Counted from the stretch's first letter, positions 18,098 to 30,827 are shown. The stretch: DNA of 64,000 nt from Noviluteimonas gilva (GCF_009740395.1 NZ_WOXT01000004.1:186001-250000); one strand, 5' to 3'. Notes: generated from the sequence alone by a model not told the origin. A program made the numbers and translations.

Positions 18098-19726
18098 TCA
18101 ATGTTCCTTCAGGTCGGAGAGCCGGAACCCCATCGCGACCATCGCCGCGCCGTAGACCGCCGCGCCGCCGCCGACCAGCAGGCCGAGCCACAGGATCCGC
18201 GTGGCGACCGCGACCTTGGTGAAGTCCGGCGCGATCTGCAGGCCGATCAGCAGCGCCGCCGTCATCGCCGTGCAGGCGACGCCCAGGCGCACCAGGAACC
18301 GGCCCCAGCCCGGCTTGCTTTCGTAAACGCCCGCCTGCTTCAGCCAGCGCCACAGCAGCAGAAGATTGAGGTAGCTGGCCGCGGCGCTCGCCAGGCCCAG
18401 CGCGAAATGCAGGCCGGGCGTGTGCGCCAGCGCGGCGAGCACCGGGCCCTGCTTCATCGCCGGCGAGACCCAGACCACGTAGAGGACCGCGAGGAACAGG
18501 CCGTTGAACACCATGTTCGCGACCAGCGAAGCGACGCCCGCGCGCACCGGGGTCCGCGTGTCCTGGCGGGCGTAGAACGCCGGCAGCACCACTTTCACCA
18601 GCGCGAAAGCCGGCAGGCCGAAACTCAGGCCGAACACCGACAGCGCCGCCATCTTCGTGTCGAACGCGGTGAAGTTGCCGTGCTGGAACAGCGTGGACAC
18701 CAGCGGCACGCACAGCAGCATCAGGCCGAGCATCGCGGGGACCGCGATCATCAGCGTCGTGCGCAGGCCCCAATCCAGCGCCGAGGAGAATCCCGCGCGA
18801 TCGGTGTTGACGTGGTGCCGCGCGAGCGCCGGCAGGATCACGGTGCCCAGTGCGACGCCGAAGACGCCGAGCGGCAATTCGAGGAAGCGATCGGCCTGCG
18901 ACAACCACGTCTGCGAACCGGCGATCAGCAAGGAGGCGATCACCGTATCGAGCAGCAGGTTGATCTGCGCGACCGAGGAGCCGAACAACGTCGGCACCAT
19001 CAGCCGCATCACTTTGCGCACGTCCGGGTGGCTTGCGCCCCAGCGCGGCAGCGTGAGCAGGTCCAGCTTCGCCAGCTGCGGCACCTGGAACAGCAACTGC
19101 AGGATGCCGGCGAACAGGATCGCCCAACCCAGCGCGAGGATCGGCACTTCCAGCATCGGCGAAAGCCACAACGCGCCCGCGATCATGCAGATGTTGAGGA
19201 TCACCGGCGTCAGCGCCGGCATGCCGAATTTGTGGAAGCTGTTGAGCGCGCCGGCCGCCAGCGCGGTCAGCGAGACGAACAGCAGGAACGGGAACGTGAG
19301 CTGCAGCAGCGTGACGGTCAGCGCGAACTTCGCCGGATCGCGCGCCGCGCCGGGCGAGAACAACAACGTCACCTCGGGCGCGAAGAACACCCCCAGCGCC
19401 ACGATCACCAGCAACACCCCGCCCAGCGTGCCGGCGGTCCGCGAGACCAGTTCCTTCAGCTCCGCGTGGGTCCGCTTCTCCTTGATCTCCGTGAACACGG
19501 GGACGAAGGCGGTCGAGAACGAGCCCTCGGCGAACAGCCGCCGCATGAAGTTCGGGATGCGGAAGGCGACCCAGAAGGCGTCGGTCATGGCGTTGGCGCC
19601 GAAGACGCTGTTGATCACCATGTCCCGGACCAGGCCGAAGACCCGGCTGACCATGGTCATGCTGCCGAAGGACAGCAAGCCCCGGAGCATCCGGGGGCGC
19701 GGAGCGGACGGACCGGGACCACTCAT
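18098..19726 (-). CDS. murJ: Lipid II flippase MurJ
   Basis: Multidrug/oligosaccharidyl-lipid exporter-fold protein that flips lipid II across the inner membrane for peptidoglycan synthesis. About 542 residues with 14 predicted TM helices. The conserved N terminus reads LLSFGSMTMVSRVFGLVRD, followed by FRIPNFMRRLFAEGSFSTAF. ATG at 19726 (MSGPGPSAP) is taken as start; ATG at 19690 (MLRGLLSFG) is an equally good alternative and matches the common family N terminus. Head of the murJ-ribF-ileS-lspA-ispH run and divergent from rpsT. Confidence 0.96.
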   Translation of the reverse strand: MSGPGPSAPRPRMLRGLLSFGSMTMVSRVFGLVRDMVINSVFGANAMTDAFWVAFRIPNFMRRLFAEGSFSTAFVPVFTEIKEKRTHAELKELVSRTAGTLGGVLLVIVALGVFFAPEVTLLFSPGAARDPAKFALTVTLLQLTFPFLLFVSLTALAAGALNSFHKFGMPALTPVILNICMIAGALWLSPMLEVPILALGWAILFAGILQLLFQVPQLAKLDLLTLPRWGASHPDVRKVMRLMVPTLFGSSVAQINLLLDTVIASLLIAGSQTWLSQADRFLELPLGVFGVALGTVILPALARHHVNTDRAGFSSALDWGLRTTLMIAVPAMLGLMLLCVPLVSTLFQHGNFTAFDTKMAALSVFGLSFGLPAFALVKVVLPAFYARQDTRTPVRAGVASLVANMVFNGLFLAVLYVVWVSPAMKQGPVLAALAHTPGLHFALGLASAAASYLNLLLLWRWLKQAGVYESKPGWGRFLVRLGVACTAMTAALLIGLQIAPDFTKVAVATRILWLGLLVGGGAAVYGAAMVAMGFRLSDLKEH

Positions 19727-19851
19727 GCGGCGCGGGCCCCGTGGTTGACGCAAGTGCCTGAAACGCCCATACTTCCGCGCTTCGTTGTGCCGGGAAAGCC
19801 CTGGTACCGATCGTTTTCCACCATCATCGTTTCGTTTCCAGGATTCCCGTC

Positions 19852-20121
19852 GTGGCCAATATCAAGTCCGCCAAGAAGCGCGCCAAGCAGACCGTCGTGC
19901 GCAACGCTCGCAACGCCGCTCAGCGCTCGATGCTGCGCACCGCCGTCAAGAAGGTGCTGAAGGCGCTCGACGCCAATGACGCCGCTGCCGCCCAGGCCGC
20001 GTTCGTCGTGGCGCAGCCCATTCTCGACCGCTTCAGCTCGCGTGGCCTGATCCACAAGAACAAGGCCGCCCGTCACAAGAGCCGCCTCACGGCGCGCATC
20101 AAGGCGCTGCAGGCCGCCTGA
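19852..20121 (+). CDS. rpsT: 30S ribosomal protein S20
   Basis: 89-residue basic helical protein binding 16S rRNA in the small subunit. The N terminus [13 protein letters not shown] and the C-terminal [18 protein letters not shown] are diagnostic. The start codon is GTG (19852), common for rpsT, preceded by CCAGGA. Transcribed divergently from murJ and ended by a doubled terminator. Confidence 0.98.
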   Translation: MANIKSAKKRAKQTVVRNARNAAQRSMLRTAVKKVLKALDANDAAAAQAAFVVAQPILDRFSSRGLIHKNKAARHKSRLTARIKALQAA

Positions 20122-20146
20122 TTCTTCCGGCGCAGCAGTTCCTTTG

Positions 20147-20213
20147 AAAAACCCGGCCTCGGCCGGGTTTTTTGTCAAGGCAAGCACGCACCCGGCCTCG
20201 GCCGGGTTTTTTG
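20147..20213. terminator. Tandem duplicated bidirectional terminators
   Basis: Two copies of the same hairpin, CCCGGCCTCGGCCGGG plus T6, start at 20151 and 20191, with the T-run reading right for rpsT. The first copy is also preceded by A5 and so works for the convergent obgE. The block GGCCGGGTTTTTTGT is identical in both, indicating a recent short duplication. Confidence 0.88.
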
Positions 20214-20230
20214 TTGCCTGCGTGCAGGCC

Positions 20231-21611
<1,381 letters not shown>

Positions 21612-21623
21612 GGCTGCCTCTCC

Positions 21624-21944
21624 TTACTTCTTGTCGCCACCGGCGATGCCGGTGATCTCGATTTCGGTGTAGTGCTGCCGATGGCCCATCTGCTTGCGAT
21701 GGTGCTTGCGGCGGCGGAACTTCACGATGCGCACCTTGTCGGCGCGGCCGTGACCCTTGACGGTGGCGGTGACGCTCGCGCCCTTGAGCGCGTCGCCGAG
21801 CTTGACGCCTTCGCCGTCGCCGAGCATGAGCACGTTGTCGAACGTGATCTCCTTGCCGGCTTCGACGTCGAGCAGTTCGACGCGGAGCGTTTCACCCTTC
21901 ATCACGCGGTATTGCTTACCGCCGGTGACCAGTACTGCGTACAT
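21624..21944 (-). CDS. rplU: 50S ribosomal protein L21
   Basis: 106-residue 23S rRNA-binding protein. [14 protein letters not shown] at the start and [16 protein letters not shown] near the end are diagnostic. First gene of the rplU-rpmA-obgE operon. The 207-bp gap to the divergent OmpA-like gene must hold both promoters; I see no clear element in it. Confidence 0.98.
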   Translation of the reverse strand: MYAVLVTGGKQYRVMKGETLRVELLDVEAGKEITFDNVLMLGDGEGVKLGDALKGASVTATVKGHGRADKVRIVKFRRRKHHRKQMGHRQHYTEIEITGIAGGDKK

Positions 21945-22151
21945 GACCAGGCATTCCTCTGTAGTTATTGTGGTCGCCTGCCAGCCATCGAGGGCGGACA
22001 GAAGCGGAATTGTAGGGGTTTCAGCGATTTACGGTCAACTGTGCCGGCTACCTGCCGGTGTGATGCCGGCTTAACCGGCCATGGCGCCTGATCTTCCGGC
22101 CCGCGACGAGGGGCCGCGGTGCGTCCCCCACCACGCACAGGGAGGTTCCCC

Positions 22152-23150
22152 ATGTTCGAGGGTCTCATCGACCAGGTCGCCGCACGCTTCGGCATCGGCC
22201 CCGACAAAGTCCGCCAGCTGCTCCCCCTGCTGACCGGCCTGATGTTCAACCAGTCCGGCGGTTTCGCCGGTTTCCTCGATCGTTTCCGCCAACAGGGCCT
22301 GGGCGACATCGTCCAGTCCTGGGTGGGCACCGGGCCCAATCAGCCGATCTCGCCGACCCAGGTCGAGAGCGCCCTGGGCAGCGCGGCCATCAGCGACATG
22401 GCCGGGAAGGTCGGCGCCGATCGCGGGTCGGTCTCCGGCGTCCTCAGCGGCCTGTTGCCCGACATGGTCAATGGCCTGACCGAAGGCGGCCGCATCCCGA
22501 CCTCGATCCCGGCCAGCCTCGCGGGCCTGCTCGGTGGCGGCGCCGCGGCAGTGGGTACTGGCGCACGTGCGGCAGCGGCAACGGGCGGCGAGGTCGTCCG
22601 CGCCGCGAGCGGCGGGCTCGGTCGCTGGCTGCCGTGGATCGCGATCATCGCGCTGGCGCTGATTGCCTTCCTCGCCTTCCGCAGTTGTTCGCGCGAAACG
22701 GCACCCGGCGCGCCATCGGCGTCCGTCACGCCGTCGGTCGACCTGCCCGACGCCGGCGCCGCACTCGATGCCCTGATGGGCCGCACCTTCAGCGCCGACG
22801 ACCTGGTCAAGGCGCTGAACCTGATGACGATCCACTTCGACACCGGCAGCGCGCGCATCTCCGCCGACAGCACGGCGATGCTCGCCAAGGCCGCCAACGT
22901 CATCAAGAAAGCACCGGCCGGCACGCGCATCGAAGTCGGTGGCCACACCGACAACACCGGCGAAGCCACCGCCAACATGACGCTTTCGCGCGACCGCGCG
23001 GCGGCCGTGGTGGCCGAACTGGTCCGCAACGGCGTGGACCAGGCGAACCTCACCAGCCAGGGTTACGGGCAGGATCGGCCGGTCGCCGACAACGGCACCG
23101 AGGCCGGGCGCGCGAAGAACCGGCGGATGGAGTTCACGGTCCTTCGCTGA
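22152..23150 (+). CDS. DUF937-OmpA membrane protein
   Basis: 332 residues starting MFEGLIDQVAARFG, with GGGAGG at good spacing before the ATG. The N-terminal 130 residues match the DUF937 type (YidB-like helical region). A TM segment at about residues 164-181 (WLPWIAIIALALIAFLAF) is followed by a C-terminal OmpA-like peptidoglycan-binding domain with IHFDTGSARIS, GGHTDNTG and LSRDRAAAVV. The protein is therefore anchored in the inner membrane with the OmpA domain in the periplasm, where it would bind the cell wall. The combination is less common than outer-membrane OmpA proteins. Monocistronic, followed by a stem-loop at 23181-23208. Confidence 0.82.
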   Translation: MFEGLIDQVAARFGIGPDKVRQLLPLLTGLMFNQSGGFAGFLDRFRQQGLGDIVQSWVGTGPNQPISPTQVESALGSAAISDMAGKVGADRGSVSGVLSGLLPDMVNGLTEGGRIPTSIPASLAGLLGGGAAAVGTGARAAAATGGEVVRAASGGLGRWLPWIAIIALALIAFLAFRSCSRETAPGAPSASVTPSVDLPDAGAALDALMGRTFSADDLVKALNLMTIHFDTGSARISADSTAMLAKAANVIKKAPAGTRIEVGGHTDNTGEATANMTLSRDRAAAVVAELVRNGVDQANLTSQGYGQDRPVADNGTEAGRAKNRRMEFTVLR

Positions 23151-23180
23151 CGCTTCCCGCTGTTCAGGACCCTGAGTCGC

Positions 23181-23208
23181 AGCCTGTGCGCCGTCGCGCG
23201 CACAGGCT
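23181..23208. terminator. Stem-loop after the OmpA-like gene
   Basis: Perfect 11-bp stem AGCCTGTGCGC/GCGCACAGGCT with a 6-nt loop, 30 bp after the stop codon. No T-run follows, so it may be a transcript-end protector or a weak terminator before uvrA. Confidence 0.5.
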
Positions 23209-23293
23209 GGCGTAATGCCGATTTGCCCCCACCTAGTCGGCTCGTTACGCTCCCCTGTTCGACCACGGCTCCTGCACCGGGATTCCCCTTTCG

Positions 23294-26262
<2,969 letters not shown>

Positions 26263-26266
<4 letters not shown>

Positions 26267-26676
26267 GCGCCGAATCGCACGCACCCTTGTTCCGCATGGA
26301 GATCGCGCCGCGCTGGCGCGATCTCGACGCCTTCAACCACGTCAACAACAGCAACTTCCTGACCTACCTGGAAGAAGCGCGCATCCAGTGGTTCGCGTCG
26401 ATCGGACGCGAATGGCTCAGCGACACGATGATGCCGCTGCTCGCCGCGGTGCAGCTCAACTATCGCGCGCCGATTCCGTATCCGTCGAAGATCGCGATCG
26501 CGTTGTTCGCCGATCGCGTCGGCAACACCAGCGTGACGGTCGGGCATCGCATCGAATCGATCGACGGCCAGACGCTCTATTCCGACGGCCACGTCGTGCT
26601 GGTGTGGATCGACCCGAAGAGCGGCCGCCCGATCCCGTTACCCGATGGCGTGCGCGAGATGGCGACGCGGGTTTAA
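26263..26676 (+). CDS. Acyl-CoA thioesterase, hotdog fold (4HBT)
   Basis: 137-residue cytoplasmic hotdog protein of the 4-hydroxybenzoyl-CoA thioesterase/YbgC-like group. The N-terminal motif [20 protein letters not shown] contains the Asp and the NHVNN turn that position the thioester. It would hydrolyse an acyl-CoA; the substrate is not determinable. ATG overlaps the uvrA stop by 4 bp, so the two are translationally coupled, an association common in Xanthomonadaceae rather than a functional link. Confidence 0.87.
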
Positions 26677-26754
26677 CAGCTCGCTTCGGACGGACGACTC
26701 GCACGGGACCCCGCTTCGCCGATCAGATCGCCGCGAAGGCGCCGATGCCCGAGA

Positions 26755-26804
26755 GAGGACATCGAGGAGAGCGCGCGACCGGAGCTCGGCTCCGAGATGT
26801 CCTC
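26755..26804. repeat. Intergenic stem-loop repeat, type B (degenerate copy)
   Basis: Arms GAGGACATC (26755-26763) and GATGTCCTC (26796-26804) enclose a 32-nt loop whose complement contains GGAGCCGAGCTC. That sequence is related to the loops of the type A and B2 elements at 26926, 34327 and 34662. Between this element and type A lies a 40-bp block (around 26820-26860) that recurs inverted near 34452-34491 and includes CAGCACACCAGACGG. The whole 378-bp gap 26677-27054 is occupied by this repeat cluster and has no gene. Confidence 0.65.
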
Positions 26805-26925
26805 GACGGGCAAGGCGCCGCCCGTCTGGTGTGCTGGCTGTAGGCGCGCACCCATCAGCGCGCAACGCACCCATTCAACAAGTGCTGTCGAGCAACCCAA
26901 CGCGTGGTGCGCAGCGGACGTCGCG

Positions 26926-26977
26926 TTGAAGGCCACATTGCGGAGCTTGAGCTCTTGCGGAGCAATGTGGCCTTCAA
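26926..26977. repeat. Intergenic stem-loop repeat, type A copy 1
   Basis: Perfect 16-bp arms TTGAAGGCCACATTGC (26926-26941) and GCAATGTGGCCTTCAA (26962-26977) enclose a 20-nt loop GGAGCTTGAGCTCTTGCGGA. A second copy in inverted orientation lies at 34327-34378. The loops are identical, and the arms differ by one compensating base pair (A-T here, G-C there). Confidence 0.85.
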
Positions 26978-27054
26978 TGCGGCGCGCCGATGCGCCGGTC
27001 TGGTGGAGGCGCATGCAAACAACGCAACGCAGATTCTGCGGACCCCCGCTTTGA

Positions 27055-27510
27055 TCAGGGATTGCGCACGGCAAACGCGCCGTGCACGACACGCCCATCC
27101 TGCAGCACGAAATCGATGGTGACCTTGTCGCCGGCCTTCAGCGTCGAGGTCGGATCCATCAGCATCAGGTGCAATCCACCGGGCTTGAACTCCGCGCTGC
27201 CGTTGGCCGCAAGCGGCAACGCAGGCACCGCACGCATACGGCTCACGCCATCGACGAGCCTGGTCTCGTGCATCTCGACGCTCGCGTAAGCGGCGCTCTT
27301 CGCGCTCTTGATCGTCGCCGGCGCCTTGCACGCATTCTCGATCCGCGCGAACCCCGCATGCATCGGCATGCCACCGGGCACCAGGCGGATCCAACCGTCG
27401 CGCACGACGGGCAAACACGCCGCATCCGGCTTGCCCTGTGCACAGGCGGGCATGGCGACCACGACGAAAACAAGCGCGAGAGCGGCGAGCGTGCGGCGGA
27501 AAGTCTTCAT
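27055..27510 (-). CDS. Periplasmic PCu(A)C copper chaperone
   Basis: 151 residues. A signal peptide ends near ALVFVVVAMPACAQG; the Cys could also allow lipoprotein processing. The mature domain has the PCu(A)C copper-site residues: Met and His in GGMPMHAGF, then EMHET, then MRAVPALPL and GGLHLMLMDP, i.e. the H(M)...M...HxM pattern that binds Cu(I). Members of the family deliver copper to cytochrome oxidase or handle periplasmic copper. Monocistronic, between a repeat cluster and a divergent crotonase gene. Start at 27510 (MKTFRRTLAALAL). Confidence 0.87.
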   Translation of the reverse strand: MKTFRRTLAALALVFVVVAMPACAQGKPDAACLPVVRDGWIRLVPGGMPMHAGFARIENACKAPATIKSAKSAAYASVEMHETRLVDGVSRMRAVPALPLAANGSAEFKPGGLHLMLMDPTSTLKAGDKVTIDFVLQDGRVVHGAFAVRNP

Positions 27511-27553
27511 GCGCCTATGATAGCCCCCGCCCCCAATTCCCGGATCCGCCCGC

Positions 27554-28309
27554 ATGCTCGTCGAACGCATTCCGCATGGCCCCATCGTCGAACTCAAGCT
27601 GGCGCGCGCGCCGGTCAATGCGCTCGACCCGACACTGTGCAACGACCTGCGCACCGCGCTCGCCGCAGCGATCGACGGTGGCGCCCAAGGCATCGTGCTG
27701 TCGGGCGGACCGAAGGTGTTTTCCGCGGGCCTGGACGTGCCGTTCCTGCTCTCGCTCGGCGATGATCGCGCCGCGTTGTTCACCGCGTGGTCCGCGTTCT
27801 TCGATGCGGCGCGCGCACTCGCCGAGTCGCCGGTGCCCGTCGCCGCCGCCCTCGCCGGCCATGCGCCCGCCGGCGGCTGCGTGCTCGCGTTGTGCTGCGA
27901 CTATCGCGTCATGGCCGAAGGCCCGTATCGCCTGGGCCTCAACGAAACGCAGGTCGGCCTCGTCGCACCCGAAGGCGTCCAGCAACTGATGCGTCGCGTC
28001 GTCGGCCCGCATCGCGCCGAACGCATGCTGGTGGGCGGTGAAATGATCGAGAGCGGGCGCGCGTTCGACATCGGCCTGGTCGACGAACTCGCGGCGATCG
28101 ACGACGTCGCCACGCGCGCACGCCTCTGGTTGGAAGGTCTCATCGCATTGCCGCGCGAACCGATGCTGCGCACGCGTGCGATCTCGCGCGCCGATGTCGT
28201 GGCCGCGATGCAGCCCGAGCGCATCCAGCTCGAACGCTTCATCGACGCGTGGACGGCGCCGGATACGCAGGCAGGCCTGAAGGCGCTGATCGCGCGCCTG
28301 GGCAAATAA
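27554..28309 (+). CDS. Enoyl-CoA hydratase/isomerase family protein
   Basis: 251-residue crotonase-fold protein. The oxyanion-hole regions are present (KVFSAGLDVPFLL and GHAPAGGCVLALCCDYRV). The first catalytic glutamate of true hydratases (GGxLExA) is replaced by Cys-Val-Leu here, whereas the second region keeps a Glu in GLNETQVGL. It may therefore be an isomerase such as a delta3,delta2-enoyl-CoA isomerase, or another crotonase activity, rather than a hydratase. The stop directly abuts the convergent sulfurtransferase stop with no intervening base. Confidence 0.8.
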   Translation: MLVERIPHGPIVELKLARAPVNALDPTLCNDLRTALAAAIDGGAQGIVLSGGPKVFSAGLDVPFLLSLGDDRAALFTAWSAFFDAARALAESPVPVAAALAGHAPAGGCVLALCCDYRVMAEGPYRLGLNETQVGLVAPEGVQQLMRRVVGPHRAERMLVGGEMIESGRAFDIGLVDELAAIDDVATRARLWLEGLIALPREPMLRTRAISRADVVAAMQPERIQLERFIDAWTAPDTQAGLKALIARLGK

Positions 28310-29155
28310 TCAGGCGCCTTCGGCGACCGGACGCGATGGATCGGAGATCCATCCGCTCCACGAACCCGTGAACAAACGCGCGCCGCGCAAACCGGCGCGC
28401 TCCATCGCGAGCAGGTGATGGCATGCGGTGACGCCCGAGCCGCACATCACGATCGCCTCGCCCGCCGGCTTGCCGTGCAACAGCGCGCGGAATTCGTCGG
28501 CGAGATCGGCCGGCGGCTTGAACTTGCCGTGGTCGAGGTTCATCGCGAAGTGGCGGTTGACCGCACCCGGCACGTGGCCGGCCACGCGATCGATCATCTC
28601 GTTCTCGCCGCGGAAACGATCGGCCGCGCGCGCGTCGATGAGCACGTAACCGGCGTCGAGGCTTTCCTGCACCTGCTCGGCATCGAGCAGTCGCGTGGAA
28701 TCGAACGTTCCGTTGTAGCGCGTCGTGATCGGCTTCTTCGGCGTCGTATCGATCGGCAACCCGAGCGAAGTCCAGCGCGACCAGCCACCGTCGAGCACGG
28801 CGACCTTCTCGTGCCCGAGCGCGCGCATCAGGAACCAGAAGCGCGCCGCATGCGCGCCATCGCCGTCGTCGTAAGCGACGACCTGGTCGTCGGGGCCGAT
28901 GCCCCATTCGCCGAGCTTCTGCGTGAAGCTCGCCGCGTCGGGCCACGGGTGGCGACCGGCGCCGGTGCGCTTCATGTCGGACAGGTCGCGATCCAGGTGC
29001 GCATACACCGCGCCCGGAAGATGACCCAGGAGATACGCGCTCTCGCCCGCGCCCGGGCTGCTGAGCGTGAATCGGCAATCGACGAGCTTCACGTCGGGCC
29101 TGCCGATCGCGATTGCGAGCGTTTCCGCCTGCACGAGGGTGTTCCAGCCGGACAT
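28310..29155 (-). CDS. sseA: 3-mercaptopyruvate sulfurtransferase
   Basis: 281 residues with two rhodanese domains. The catalytic loop in the C-terminal domain is MCGSGVTACHH. CG(S/T)GVT is the mercaptopyruvate-type loop, whereas thiosulfate sulfurtransferases have CRKGVT. It transfers sulfur from 3-mercaptopyruvate to thiols or cyanide. The N-terminal domain has VDCRFTL and AYLLGHLPGAVY, the inactive structural rhodanese. Ends base-to-base with the convergent crotonase gene. Confidence 0.9.
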   Translation of the reverse strand: MSGWNTLVQAETLAIAIGRPDVKLVDCRFTLSSPGAGESAYLLGHLPGAVYAHLDRDLSDMKRTGAGRHPWPDAASFTQKLGEWGIGPDDQVVAYDDGDGAHAARFWFLMRALGHEKVAVLDGGWSRWTSLGLPIDTTPKKPITTRYNGTFDSTRLLDAEQVQESLDAGYVLIDARAADRFRGENEMIDRVAGHVPGAVNRHFAMNLDHGKFKPPADLADEFRALLHGKPAGEAIVMCGSGVTACHHLLAMERAGLRGARLFTGSWSGWISDPSRPVAEGA

Positions 29156-29190
29156 CGGTTCCTCCGGTGCGGGCGGGGGCCCGCGTGTCC

Positions 29191-29859
29191 TTAAGTGGTC
29201 GAGCTTGCCGCGGCGATGCGCTCGCGCAGGTTGTAGAGGATCGAAGCGGTGGCGCCCCAGATCCTTTGGCGCGGGTTACCCCTATCCACGAATTCCAGCA
29301 CCCGGCGCGGCCGTCCACCCGAAACGTGCTGGTTGAAGCCGGGCCGGCCGAGCATCGTGTTGATGTCGAAGGTGTTGAGGTTCGCCGGGTCCAGCAGATA
29401 GTCGAGCGGGACCTCGAAGACTTCGGCCACCTCGCCCGGATCGGGCTGCGGCACGAATTCCGGATCGACCATCGCGACCAGGGGCAGGACGCGGAAGCCG
29501 GTGATCGTGCAGAGCGGATCGAGGAAACCGACCGGAGCGGCCTGCGCGGCCAGCAGCCCAATTTCCTCGCGGCTTTCGCGCAGCGCGGCGGCGATGGCGT
29601 CGCGGTCGTCGGGTTCGATGCGCCCGCCCGGGAAACTCACCTGCCCCGCGTGGTGGCGCAGTGCATCGGTGCGGCGCGTGAGCAACACCTGCCAGCCGTC
29701 GCTGCGCGTGACGAGTCCGACGAGCACCGCGGCTTCGCGCAACGGTGCAGCGGGCAGCAGATCGACGAGATCGTCGTGGTTCCAGCCGGGGCCGGTGGGC
29801 GGTGCGTCCACGGGATGCAGCACCGCGCGCAGGTGCATCAGGTCCAGGCCCACGCTCAT
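29191..29859 (-). CDS. Nudix hydrolase, CoA pyrophosphatase type
   Basis: 222 residues. The Nudix box is GGRIEPDDRDAIAAALRESR followed by EEIG, fitting GX5EX7REUXEEXGU. The preceding sequence LLTRRTDALRHHAGQVSFPG matches the NuCoA signature of CoA diphosphatases (NudL/YeaB-like), which cleave CoA or its derivatives to phosphopantetheine and 3',5'-ADP. Start at 29859, overlapping the DUF1289 stop as ATGA; in-frame sequence farther upstream belongs to the overlapped gene. Confidence 0.87.
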   Translation of the reverse strand: MSVGLDLMHLRAVLHPVDAPPTGPGWNHDDLVDLLPAAPLREAAVLVGLVTRSDGWQVLLTRRTDALRHHAGQVSFPGGRIEPDDRDAIAAALRESREEIGLLAAQAAPVGFLDPLCTITGFRVLPLVAMVDPEFVPQPDPGEVAEVFEVPLDYLLDPANLNTFDINTMLGRPGFNQHVSGGRPRRVLEFVDRGNPRQRIWGATASILYNLRERIAAASSTT

Positions 29860-30050
29860 TTCGGCGCGTAAGGCGGGCGCGCGGGAAGCACCACGTCCAT
29901 GACGTGCAGGCGTTCTTCGTCGCTCATCAGGCTCCAGCGCGCGATCTCGTGGGTCGTGCGGCGGCAGCCCGAGCACAGCTCCTGCGTGTCGAGTTCGCAG
30001 ATGCCGATGCAGGGACTGAGGATGGGTCGGAAGGTGGGCGCGGGGATCAC
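29856..30050 (-). CDS. DUF1289 Cys-rich small protein
   Basis: 64 residues. The motif SPCIGICELDTQELCSGCRR has four cysteines in the spacing typical of DUF1289 (YdhL-like) proteins, probably a small zinc or iron-sulfur site. It is followed by the conserved IARWSLMSDEER. It is found widely in Proteobacteria next to unrelated genes, and its function is unknown. Translationally coupled to the Nudix gene. Confidence 0.85.
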   Translation of the reverse strand: MIPAPTFRPILSPCIGICELDTQELCSGCRRTTHEIARWSLMSDEERLHVMDVVLPARPPYAPK

Positions 30051-30076
30051 GAGTCGATTTTACGGAGTGCGTTGCC

Positions 30077-30110
30077 TGAAAAAGAGAACGCCGGCGCTGG
30101 GCCGGCGTTC
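30077..30110 (-). terminator. Rho-independent terminator of the FKBP-like gene
   Basis: Stem AACGCCGGC/GCCGGCGTT with a 5-nt loop, followed on the minus strand by CTCTTTTTC. It lies 22 bp after the stop of the FKBP-like gene and before the DUF1289 gene. Confidence 0.85.
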
Positions 30111-30131
30111 GTCCTTGCTGCGTTTTCGAAC

Positions 30132-30827
30132 TTACTTGGCCGAAACCAGCTTCACCTCGAACACCACCGCGACATTCGGCGGGTACGGGCTGCGCGGATC
30201 GGCGCCGAAGCCCTGGTCCGGCGGAAGCGCGATTTCCCACTTCGAACCGGCCGGCATGTTGGTCAGCGCTTCGCGCATGCCCTTCATCTCGACGGCGCTC
30301 ATCTTGATGCCGGTGAGCTTTTCGGCGGCCGGCGCGGTCGGCGGACGCTTGTTGAGCGGGAACGGGCCCGTCACTTCCAGGTCGACCGTGCTGGCGGCGG
30401 TCGGCTTGGCGCCGGTGCCGGTTTCGATGATGCGGTACTGCACGCCGCTCGGCAGGGTCTTCACGCCCGGCTTGCCCTTGTTGGCGGCCAGGAACTGGTC
30501 GGACTGCGCCTTGTTGTCAGCCGAAGCCTTGTTGAACTCGGCCTTGCGCTGGTCGGCACGCGCCTGCTGGCGCTTCTGCAGGCCGGCGATCACCGGCTCG
30601 AGGTCCTTTTCCGAAACGGCGGGCTGCTTCTTGGCGTAAGCGTCCTGCATGGCCTTGTAGACAGTGGCCATGTCGACCTGCTCACCGCTCGCAGCGAGAT
30701 CGCTGCCGAAGCGGTAGCCGAAGTAGTAACTGAGCTTGCCCTTTTCACTCGTGGTCTCCTGGGCGTGGGCAAAGCCCGCGAACAGGGTCAAAGCCGCGAC
30801 GGTGGCGGCAAGCAGACGCAACTTCAT
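30132..30827 (-). CDS. Secreted FKBP-type protein with degenerate PPIase domain
   Basis: 231 residues. The signal peptide cleaves after AGFAHA. An FkpA/Mip-like N-terminal helical dimerisation region follows (SYYFGYRFGSDLA to about residue 115), then an FKBP-like C-terminal domain (LPSGVQYRIIETGTGAKPT to VFEVKLVSAK). In the FKBP domain the usual Tyr-Thr-Gly and FDSS active-site stretch is missing. It is replaced by EVTGPFPLNKRPPTAPAA, while the later MPAGSKWEIALPP and YPPNVAVVFEV parts are normal. Periplasmic chaperone function is likely; prolyl isomerase activity is doubtful. Confidence 0.8.
   Translation of the reverse strand: MKLRLLAATVAALTLFAGFAHAQETTSEKGKLSYYFGYRFGSDLAASGEQVDMATVYKAMQDAYAKKQPAVSEKDLEPVIAGLQKRQQARADQRKAEFNKASADNKAQSDQFLAANKGKPGVKTLPSGVQYRIIETGTGAKPTAASTVDLEVTGPFPLNKRPPTAPAAEKLTGIKMSAVEMKGMREALTNMPAGSKWEIALPPDQGFGADPRSPYPPNVAVVFEVKLVSAK

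Noticed and set aside
21945-22151. Riboswitch or ribosomal-protein leader structure before rplU
   Set aside because: Some GC-rich inverted segments (GCCGGC...) exist, but no arrangement matches a known L21 leader convincingly.
23151-23293. SOS box upstream of uvrA
   Set aside because: No LexA-like palindrome could be found in the gap, only a GC-rich stem-loop.
26797-27054. Small open frames within the 26.7-27.0 kb and 34.3-34.8 kb gaps
   Set aside because: Similar peptides appear in both gaps only because the DNA repeat families recur. They have no ribosome-binding sites, and the arms change in a pairing-preserving, not codon-preserving, way.
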